Source: Holosporaceae bacterium 'Namur'
Lineage (GTDB): Bacteria; Pseudomonadota; Alphaproteobacteria; Rickettsiales; Midichloriaceae
Reading direction: 5' to 3'
DNA: 64,000 nucleotides
NCBI GenBank assembly: GCA_014116815.1
Contig: JACGYV010000005.1
Span: forward strand, 1 to 64,000
Of the stretch, positions 28,458 through 36,700 are shown piece after piece. Below the pieces are notes generated by a model. That model did no database searches, was not told the DNA's origin, and worked only from the letters and a program-made list of their open reading frames with translations. Made by a program: the position numbers and the translations under genes. Numbering within the stretch: the first letter of the stretch is position 1; the number at the start of each line of letters is the position of its first letter.

Positions 28458-30836
28458 ATGAGAGCACAAAAAGGGTTTACCTTAATGATGGTTTCGGTAG
28501 GAATTGTACTTATTTCTCTTTTCGCTGCCGCATCCGTAGGCTTTCGTGCTTCTCAAAGCAGTATTGACAGCAACCAAATCACTATACATAGAATGAATAC
28601 AATAAATGATGCCCTTACAAGATTTGCCGCTATGAACGGCAGGTTGCCTTGTCCGGCTTCGCCGACCGCTATTCCTTCAAGCTCTATTTATGGCATGGAG
28701 TCAAGGACTAATGATGCTTATTTTATATGTAATGCTCCTAATATAATAGAATCATCTCCCGTAATGAGATTATTTTTAGGCGCTGTACCTACTAGAACTT
28801 TAGGACTGCCTGATGAATATATGATTGACGGTTGGGGAAATAAATTAGAATATTCACCCTCACCATATTTATATAAGAATTATAATGAGGATACCTTAGG
28901 TAACTATTTAGGTACGGATGCTATCATAGTAGTTAACAATGAAAACGGCACAGCAATAGAAAATAATGCTGCATATGTTATAATCAGCAGAGGCGCTAAC
29001 GGCTACGGTGCATATAGTGCCTATTCCTCAAATAGGAATGCTTATCCTCCTGCAAGCTTACCGATTGAGCAAGAGAATTCGGAATGCTACGGGGGCACCT
29101 GCGGATTAAGGCGTGATAACGGAATTTATCAAATAGCAAACAATACTACAAGCTCGGATGATATATTAGTTTATAAAAATAAAACCGATTTTATTAATGA
29201 TTGTTTTATGAAAACTAATAGCTCTAACTGCCTTACCAATCAATGTGTGAATAGTGCTGCGGCCGCAAATTGGCGAAATGCGGTAAGGACTGTTTTAAAC
29301 AAGGAAGAAGTTATGGTTATTTCATCCAACACGACTCCTCCTACTTTGGATTTAAGTACATTTCAATTAAATAGAGCCGGAAATCCCGAGTTAAGTTTGA
29401 CAGTAAACGAGATTTTAACCACTAATGCTACTATTACCTTAAGTTATACTTATACAACAACAACTAATCCTTCCACTGAAGTTACTACCAATATTGCTAC
29501 ATTCTCAGCCCCTTCCGGTACTCTGGTTGTTAACTTCGCTCCAACCAATTTTTTCTCTTCAAGAACAGGTAATACTATTAAAGTCACATTCGGGGAGGGT
29601 AATCAGTTATTCAAAAGATTAAATTTTACTATTACAAATACCTCTTCACCTTCAAATGCATACATGGCTGTTTCTAATATTAATCTCGCCGACAATGCTC
29701 TAACTACATATATAAATGGCCAAGCATCCGTTCAACTATGGTATGGCTTAAGCAATACCGGTAACACTATGGCACTTTCAGGAGGATTTAATGACCCGAA
29801 ATTCATTACATGGCAACCTATAAAGTTTTCAACCAACCCTTTAGAAAGAGCAGACACACAAGATTACTTTCTTCAAAAAATTTACGGATATATAACCCCG
29901 ACTGCTACCAATAATTATAACTTTTATATATCAAGTGATGATGATTCGGCATTTTGGATGGAAGATGATTCTAACGGAGATAATAAGCTTATCAGGAGGG
30001 CTTTTCTTAAAGGGAACGCTGTTGCCCCATATACATGGACAACTTACCCTACTCAACAATCTGCCGCCGTTAGTTTAACAGCGAATAAAAGTTATTATTT
30101 TGAAATTTGGCATAAAAACGGCCCGGGCGGCGGGCCATATGGCGGCGGTTATGTCAATATCGGCTGGAAGACTCAAGCACAGCCTAATACTTCTATCTCT
30201 TTAGTAGCAAGTACTTTCCTTTCAAGAATACCTAAAGACTTAATTAGCTCTCCACCCGTCTGCAAAGCTTTCTATTCTACAACTGCAACACTAACGCCCG
30301 CACAAACTAACCAACCTGCAGATATTATACCTTTAAATAATACCAGAGGAAGATATGTAAAACTTTCACTTCTTTCCAATCAAACACCAAGCAGTGGGCA
30401 AGATTCAAGACAGGATGTATATTTCCTTTCTGAGGCAAGATTTCGAAATCTTGCGAATAACATCATTATACCCAGTATATTTATAACCTCGAGTAATCTA
30501 TATGTAGATAACACCAGCATAGTTAATGACCAACCATATCAAGGTCTCGGTCTATTGGATGCAGCTGTTACCCAAAGCGTAACCATTGCTACTCCAGGAG
30601 ATTTTATTACCAATGGTCAATATAAATATAGCAACTGGGTAACTCAAAATACTCGTAATCCTCAATATGTAATTTTTGACTTAGGCTCCAGCATACAACT
30701 TAAAGATATTTTAATTTGGAATGGAAACCAACTTTTCACCAGCGGGGGAGTAACATGTTGCCCCGGCCGCTCGGTAAAAGATATCAGGGTTTCGGTTTCC
30801 GATGAAATAGCCTATTTATTAAGCCATGCAGCCTAA
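28458..30836 (+). CDS. pilin-like protein with PA14 and discoidin-like domains
   Basis: The 792-residue protein starts like a type IV prepilin: MRAQKG, then FTLMMVSVGIVLISLFAAASVGF. Gly at -1 and Phe at +1 are kept, but the usual Glu at +5 is Met. Residues 50-250 resemble pseudopilin heads (NGRLPCPAS, MIDGWGNKLEYSPSP). Residues about 478-570 look like a PA14 carbohydrate-binding domain (NFYISSDDDSAFWMEDD, SYYFEIWHKNGPGGG). Residues about 629-785 resemble a discoidin/F5-8C domain (RGRYVKLSLL, YVIFDLGSSIQLKDILIWNG). The assembly suggests a membrane-anchored or pilus-tip adhesin (inference). It is monocistronic. Confidence 0.75.
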   Translation: MRAQKGFTLMMVSVGIVLISLFAAASVGFRASQSSIDSNQITIHRMNTINDALTRFAAMNGRLPCPASPTAIPSSSIYGMESRTNDAYFICNAPNIIESSPVMRLFLGAVPTRTLGLPDEYMIDGWGNKLEYSPSPYLYKNYNEDTLGNYLGTDAIIVVNNENGTAIENNAAYVIISRGANGYGAYSAYSSNRNAYPPASLPIEQENSECYGGTCGLRRDNGIYQIANNTTSSDDILVYKNKTDFINDCFMKTNSSNCLTNQCVNSAAAANWRNAVRTVLNKEEVMVISSNTTPPTLDLSTFQLNRAGNPELSLTVNEILTTNATITLSYTYTTTTNPSTEVTTNIATFSAPSGTLVVNFAPTNFFSSRTGNTIKVTFGEGNQLFKRLNFTITNTSSPSNAYMAVSNINLADNALTTYINGQASVQLWYGLSNTGNTMALSGGFNDPKFITWQPIKFSTNPLERADTQDYFLQKIYGYITPTATNNYNFYISSDDDSAFWMEDDSNGDNKLIRRAFLKGNAVAPYTWTTYPTQQSAAVSLTANKSYYFEIWHKNGPGGGPYGGGYVNIGWKTQAQPNTSISLVASTFLSRIPKDLISSPPVCKAFYSTTATLTPAQTNQPADIIPLNNTRGRYVKLSLLSNQTPSSGQDSRQDVYFLSEARFRNLANNIIIPSIFITSSNLYVDNTSIVNDQPYQGLGLLDAAVTQSVTIATPGDFITNGQYKYSNWVTQNTRNPQYVIFDLGSSIQLKDILIWNGNQLFTSGGVTCCPGRSVKDIRVSVSDEIAYLLSHAA

Positions 30837-30919
30837 AAGGCATTATAGGTTTACAAAAAAATTATAACTGATATTAAGTATGTAAATACTTTATAAGGTA
30901 ACAGGTTATATAATTATTT

Positions 30920-31804
30920 ATGAAAAAAAATTACAACCTTGCTATTAGCTTAAAATTCTGCAATTTATTTTTATTTACCATTATGTCGGTATTAATGGTT
31001 ACCTTAGGCAGTAAGCTACATGTTATACAAATTTCATTCCTGAGAGTTTTTTTCGGCTGTTTTATAGCTTTTTTATATCTCATTATAATTAAACAAAATA
31101 TAAGCTTTTCATTAAACCCTAAAGTGTTAACAGCTTATATTCTACGTGCCGTTTTAAATTTTGCTGCGCTTGTTTTATGGGTTAAAGCTTTACATTTACT
31201 CGGACTCAATGAGGCAAGTGCGATAAGCTATATGGTTCCTATTTGGACCACCCTACTTGCCACCCTTTTTTGCGGGGAAAAATTAAACTTAAAATGTGTA
31301 GGAGCAATTTTTGTTAGCTTGATCGGAATGTTTATCATTCTTAAACCCAACATTTATGAATTTAAAGTTGAGGGGCTGATTATTGCTTTTGCTTCCACTC
31401 TTATGTGGGCAGGATATGACATAACCTGTAAAAAACAAACGACTACCGAACATTATATGCTTCAGACATTTTACACATTTATGTGGTCATCCGTAATAAG
31501 CTTTCCCTTTGCCCTATATTACTGGCAACCGGTGGAAATGATTGACATATTTGATGCTTCAATTATCAGCGTTATAGGAGTTACTAATGTTACCGTATTA
31601 TTTCTCTCTTATAAATTTGCCCCAATCACGGTTCTTATGCCGTTTAGTTATTGCCGGTTAATTTTCATGGGCATTGCTTCCTATTTTATATATAATATTC
31701 ATCCCGGCTCACATTTAATAATTGGAGCTTGCGTCATAGCTTCAGCCAGCTTTTACATCTTTATTGAACAGAAGAAAGGTAAACTTAAAGTTGACTTGCA
31801 GTAA
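30920..31804 (+). CDS. DMT-family (EamA) transporter, paralogue 2
   Basis: This 294-residue protein with ten predicted membrane helices is similar along its length to the product of 24681-25544: both open with the pattern NY-N-AISLK and share the N-E-A-S/Y block after helix 3 and VLMPF-Y/F-C/S in the second half. LWVKALHLLGLNEASAISYM and STLMWAGYDITCKKQ are typical of the EamA family of intracellular bacteria. The substrate is unknown. It lies 83 bp after the pilin-like fusion and may have its own promoter. Confidence 0.88.
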   Translation: MKKNYNLAISLKFCNLFLFTIMSVLMVTLGSKLHVIQISFLRVFFGCFIAFLYLIIIKQNISFSLNPKVLTAYILRAVLNFAALVLWVKALHLLGLNEASAISYMVPIWTTLLATLFCGEKLNLKCVGAIFVSLIGMFIILKPNIYEFKVEGLIIAFASTLMWAGYDITCKKQTTTEHYMLQTFYTFMWSSVISFPFALYYWQPVEMIDIFDASIISVIGVTNVTVLFLSYKFAPITVLMPFSYCRLIFMGIASYFIYNIHPGSHLIIGACVIASASFYIFIEQKKGKLKVDLQ

Positions 31805-31991
31805 GCAATCACATTATTTACAGGAAAAATATAATTAACCTGAGTTCGGCGGGTAGCATTGCCAAAAAAAAGAATTGAAGAAATAAGTTATCCGGCCGAG
31901 ATTCTTTAGAATGAGTGATTAGCATCTACCGTGATACTTTTCAGTTTAGCAACTTTTGCATGGCAGCATAAGTGATAAACATGGAATTTAT

Positions 31992-32561
31992 TCATTTATA
32001 ACAAAATGAAGCCGCACAAGCTTCACACTCTGCCGGTATATATTCAATCCCTTCGGCATCCATAGCTTCTTTGCGAGCAATCTCATCATCACTATCTCCA
32101 TTACAATTAAAACGAGATTCAAGACAATAAAAAAAGTTGATATATTCGTAAGGAGTCTCTCCTCCTTGATTCACTGCATTTAAATCTGCTCCGTATTCAA
32201 TCAACATTTTGGCTACCTTTTCATCGTAACATGTATGAAGAGGGGTTTGTTTATATCCCTGAGTATAAAAATTAGGGCTATATCCTTGCTTTAATAAGTA
32301 TTTAACTCTTTCATGGTTCCCAAAATTGCTGGCGACATATAAAGGGTTTTCTTGAGCAACTGAATTTTCTATTTTATTTATCGCCTCTATTGTTTTTATA
32401 GTACTAGGATGAGTGTCACTGGTATAAACATAGGAAGTTACGGAATTTTCTATATAATTTCGTTCAAGTATTTCAAATATTTCCATATTATTAGAAGCAA
32501 ACAAAGGTCGAAGTTTGTTTGCAGAATCCCAAAGCAAGATACTTGTCGTATTAGTTACCAT
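31992..32561 (-). CDS. small ankyrin-repeat protein
   Basis: The 189-residue protein has about two and a half ankyrin repeats between residues 75 and 150: NPLYVASNFGNHERVKYLLK, then TPLHTCYDEKVAKMLIEYGADLNAVNQGGETPYEYI. The N-terminal part is not recognised and the tail is cysteine-rich (ECEACAASFC). There is no signal peptide. It could be an effector or an intracellular binding protein. A MITE-like element lies about 150 bp upstream of its start, as for the ankyrin gene at 14209-15705. Confidence 0.8.
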   Translation of the reverse strand: MVTNTTSILLWDSANKLRPLFASNNMEIFEILERNYIENSVTSYVYTSDTHPSTIKTIEAINKIENSVAQENPLYVASNFGNHERVKYLLKQGYSPNFYTQGYKQTPLHTCYDEKVAKMLIEYGADLNAVNQGGETPYEYINFFYCLESRFNCNGDSDDEIARKEAMDAEGIEYIPAECEACAASFCYK

Positions 32562-32707
32562 ATTTCAACCGTTTAAAAAGTTATATGATAATAAATATAA
32601 TATTTTTAAACAATATTATCTATAACAAATATATTAATTTAAACTTTATTGTCCATACTTCTTCATTTTAACCTTTATTTGTTGAAAAAATATAAATGAT
32701 TGGCTGT

Positions 32708-32938
32708 TATAGTGAATTAAGTTGAATAACTTACATATTTATTTAAGCAAGCCTTCAGACAATCATAATGATTTATTAGCAAAAATTAATAGAATTAATA
32801 GTAGCGCGCCCCTCCGCCCCCCTTTAGAGGGGCAGCGCTCATAAAAATTATTTAATAATTTTTATGTATCTTTACCTTATTATAAAGCACCCGGGTTAAA
32901 TAAATGGTATTGTATGATTTACAACTTAATTTACTATA
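32708..32938 (+). repeat. MITE-like element, copy 2
   Basis: The 231-bp element is nearly the same as 15915-16143 and has the same orientation. The last 150 bases are almost identical. The ends TATAGTGAATTAAGTTG and, on the other strand, TATAGTAAATTAAGTTG match at 16 of 17 bases. The 27-nt palindrome is at 32840-32866 and the GC-rich stem (AGCGC/GCGCT) lies just before it. Confidence 0.8.
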
Positions 32939-32943
32939 ATATA

Positions 32944-32998
32944 GTGCGGTCGCTTCACCAATTAGAAGTAATGGTGTTCGCATCCTTCCTTATCGCAC
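32944..32998. other. nested hairpin beside the MITE-like element
   Basis: An outer stem GTGCG/CGCAC (32944-32948 with 32994-32998) encloses an inner stem CACCA/TGGTG (32956-32960 with 32972-32976). It lies 3' of the gdh-holC-DUF6111 operon and may end its transcript or be a small structured RNA. It is absent beside the first MITE copy. Confidence 0.3.
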
Positions 32999-33039
32999 CA
33001 CCCCTTTTATAACTTCCCCTTATACCGAACCCAGGTTAA

Positions 33040-33315
33040 TTAATTATTGCGTCCTTTTACAAGCTCACCATTCACAATTTTTGCCGGGATATATAAACCA
33101 TCGGTTTGGTAGTAAAAATTAGTGAAGATAAATATACAAAAGCATATTAGAGCAATTACCATACCGGTAATAAAAGCTTTATATAATTCTTTTGAAAAAA
33201 ACTTAGGTTGTTTATTGCCGTATCTTAACGCTTTTCTATTACTGTAGATAAATGACACAATATATAATAGTAACGGCAATATAGCAGGTAATAAAAATAG
33301 CATTATTCTACTCAT
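33040..33315 (-). CDS. small membrane protein, DUF6111-like
   Basis: The 91-residue protein has two membrane helices (LFLLPAILPLLLYIVSFIY and AFITGMVIALICFCIFIF) and ends with GLYIPAKIVNGELVKGR, which resembles the Y-V-P-A-x-x-x-x-G-x-x-V-P-G tail of the alphaproteobacterial DUF6111 family as I recall it. Its function is unknown. The ATG at 33315 overlaps the end of holC by four bases; a GTG upstream at 33339 is less likely. It is last in the gdh-holC operon. Confidence 0.6.
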   Translation of the reverse strand: MSRIMLFLLPAILPLLLYIVSFIYSNRKALRYGNKQPKFFSKELYKAFITGMVIALICFCIFIFTNFYYQTDGLYIPAKIVNGELVKGRNN

Positions 33316-33776
33316 AATAAACTCCCGGATTTTATCCACTGACCTTTTTCATCTTGGGTAATAAAATTACCTACCCCCCCCATCTCATTAATCTTCTTTA
33401 ACTTATCTTTAGTTAAATTGAGGGTTTTCTCATTATAAAAAAACAAATATTTTTCAAAATTATTAAGGTTGGAAGGGATATAATTTTCTGCAACAACGGC
33501 AATAAAATGAGCTTTTATAATATTATCCTGTTCAGAAGTAGTTATATATATAGGATTTCCTTCTCTTAGCTCATCTTTATAAGTGGCATGAGGCAGAAAA
33601 GAAAGCTGGCTATATACCCATAACAAGTCATCTAATGAACTTATTTGCTCATCATTTGCAGCAAGCAACACAATTTTGTTTCCTTTCGCTACTATGCTTT
33701 CTAGTAGCTTCGGCAACACTTTAAAAAAATTAGCTTCTGGAATCTTATAAAAATTTACTTCTTTTTTGCTAGGCAT
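33312..33776 (-). CDS. holC: DNA polymerase III chi subunit
   Basis: HolC links the clamp loader to SSB during replication. The 154-residue protein begins VNFYKIPEANFFKVLPKLLES and has the family block SSLDDLLWVYSQLSFLPHA followed by NPIYITT, which match chi subunits of alphaproteobacteria. It overlaps the end of gdh by eight bases and the next gene by four, so the three are co-translated. Confidence 0.88.
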   Translation of the reverse strand: MPSKKEVNFYKIPEANFFKVLPKLLESIVAKGNKIVLLAANDEQISSLDDLLWVYSQLSFLPHATYKDELREGNPIYITTSEQDNIIKAHFIAVVAENYIPSNLNNFEKYLFFYNEKTLNLTKDKLKKINEMGGVGNFITQDEKGQWIKSGSLL

Positions 33777-36700
33777 TCATTAACTCCTTAACTCTTCTTA
33801 CCGCGATAATTAATAATGATACCCAAGAATCGGAGTGACTGGCTTTAAGCTCAGAAATAAATTGGTTATATTGCTCTTTATCCGAGGTCTTAACTAAACA
33901 GCATGCATCTATGCTATCATCAATTATTTTAACAGTTTCTTTTTGCAGCAATATTTCCTTCTTAGTCAATTCCATATGTATATCTTCAATTTCACTAACA
34001 ATTGACCTTAAAGCAACATTTTCAATATACTGATTTGAAGTATATTTTTTTGCCTGAGACAGCATCCAGTTTAGGTGCATTTTTTCACCCAGTAAATAAA
34101 AGGGCTTAGCGACTTTAAGCACATCCTCTTCTACATTATCGGCAATAACCACTATATCGCATGCGGAAACTGCAGCCTTGAGCGCAATAATACCATTCAT
34201 AAGCTCTGAAGGTATATCATATCCATCAAACATATGAGTAAACGACTCAATTTCAGAAAGTAAAGTATTTGAAACCAGTTCATTATAATTAGATAATATT
34301 TGATCTACACCTTCTTTATATTTTTTCACCATATCATCTAAATTATTCAATGAGTGATTATGCCTTAAAAACCAACCAATATTTCTTTTAAGTAAGGTTT
34401 GCAGCTCTTTGAAAAGTAATATTTTAATCTGCGGGGGTACTTTCCCGGTTAAATCTTCTACCAGTTTCCAATATTTGGATATATCGAATATTTCTCTTAT
34501 TGCGATAAATGCTTTGATTAAATCTTCCGGGTCATGGCTTGTATCATCCAATAGTTGGTGAAAATAACAACAGCCGAGCATATTTACAAAATCATTGGTC
34601 ATCATGGTTGCAACAATTTTGTTCTTGAGTTTATGCTCAACAATTAAATCTTCAGATTTTTCTCTTAACACTGTTGGAAAATACTTAAGCAAATATTTAT
34701 AAAAGAACTTATCTTTTAAAAAATTATATTCGGAAAGCATATTAAAAATTGAGTTTTTAGAATAAGCTATAAGTACGGAAATTTCAGGTCTCGTCAGTTT
34801 ACCTCCCTCTGCTTTTAAGGTGGATATCTGCTCTATAGAAGGCAAAAATTCTATATCTCTATCTAATTCTTTTTTAGACTCCAAGCGCTTGATCAGCCAT
34901 GCATGCTGATCTAAATTCTCACTTCCTCTCTCTTCTTCAATGCTGATAATCTGAGTTTGTTTCATGTTATCCTGTAAAACTAGCTCAGAAACTTCATCCT
35001 TCATTTGGTCAAGAATAATATTTCTTTTTTCTAAAGTAATTTTAGAACTATTCAAAGCTTCAGAGAAAGCTATCTTAATATTAACTTCATGATCGGAGCA
35101 ATCCACACCTGCCGAGTTATCAATAAAGTCGGTATTAATTTTTCCGCTTCTCCTCGCATACTCTATTCTGCCTAATTGAGTGAAGCCTAAATTTCCGCCT
35201 TCACCGATTACCTTACATCTTAAGTCTTTACCGTTGACTCTTAAGTTATCATTAACTTTATCACCAATTTTATCATTAGTTTGGCTGGTAGCCTTCACGT
35301 AAGTACCGATTCCTCCGTTCCACAACAAATCAACCGGCGCTTCTAAAATAGCTTTAATTAATGCATCGGGTGATAATATATCTTCCGTAATATCTAATGC
35401 TTGTTTAATTTGTAAAGATAACTTAATTGCTTTTTCAGTCCTACTAAATATTCCTCCTCCCTCCGAGATCAGCTTAGCATTATAGTCTGACCACTGAGAG
35501 CGCGGTAGATAAAATAGTCTTTCTCTTTCTTTGAAGCTAGCCTCAGGTTCAGGGTTTGGGTCAATAAAGATGTGCATATGGTTAAATGCGGCAACCAGTT
35601 TAATCTTCTTGGATAATAACATCCCGTTACCGAACACATCTCCGGACATATCGCCGATTCCGACCACAGTAAACGGATCTTTTGCAATATCCATTCCCAA
35701 TTCTCTAAAATGTCTTTCAACCGATACCCATGCCCCCTTAGCTGTGATACCCAGCTTTTTATGGTCATACCCCGCAGATCCACCCGAAGCAAAAGCATCA
35801 CCGAGCCAAAAATTATATTTTAAAGAAACTTCATTGGCATGATCGGAGAATGTTGCCGTACCTTTATCTGCTGCAACCACAAGATAAGGGTCTTCATCAT
35901 CAAATCTTACTACATCATTAGGCGCTACTACCTTTCCATCCACTATATTATCAGTAACATCCAATAAACCGCTTAAGAAAGTTTTATAGCAATCAATTGC
36001 CTCTTGAAATACTTCTTCTCTGCTCATGTTAGGGGTAGTACTTTTAAGCACGAAACCTCCCTTAGAGCCGACAGGAACTATTACGGCATTTTTTGTCATT
36101 TGAGCCTTCATAAGCCCTAAAACTTCAGTTCTAAAATCTTCAGAACGGTCAGACCACCTTAATCCCCCCCTTGCTACTTTACCTCCCCTTAAATGTACGG
36201 CTTCAACTCTTTTTGAAAATACAAAGATTTCTGCATAAGGTTTAGGCAACGGAATATCCATAACTTCCGATGAAGTAATTTTTAGCGCTAAATAATCTTT
36301 ATACTGATTGTTTTCATAGGTTTGGAAGTAATTAGTTCTTTTAGTTGCTTGTATTATATTTAAGAAGGTTTTAATAACCTTATCTTCAGTAATGCTTTTT
36401 ACCGCTGCAAGTTTTTCATTAATGTGAGCAATTAGTTTATTTATATCTGCTTCACTTCTCTCTCTATTCGGATTAAACATTAGCTCGAACAACTCAACTA
36501 ATAACTTAGTAAGTTCATAATTATTTACCAATGCATCTACAACATATTCTAAAGTGAACTGAAAGTTGATTTGCTTTAAATATTTTGAATATGCTCTAAG
36601 AAGGTTAGCCTGGCGCCAGTTAAGGTTACTGAATAATATTAAGCTATTAAACCTATCATCTTCAATGCTTTGATCCCATATTTTATTTAATGCTATTTCT

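Larger units (their letters stand above)
32562..33039. other. 478-bp non-coding stretch with a MITE-like repeat
   Basis: This gap holds the upstream region of the small ankyrin gene, the second MITE-like element, and a nested hairpin directly beside it. No reading frame or recognisable RNA gene was found. Confidence 0.65.

Noticed and set aside
31805..31991. Possible tRNA or small RNA between the second transporter and the small ankyrin gene
   Set aside because: No T-loop consensus, no cloverleaf and no terminator-like hairpin could be found.
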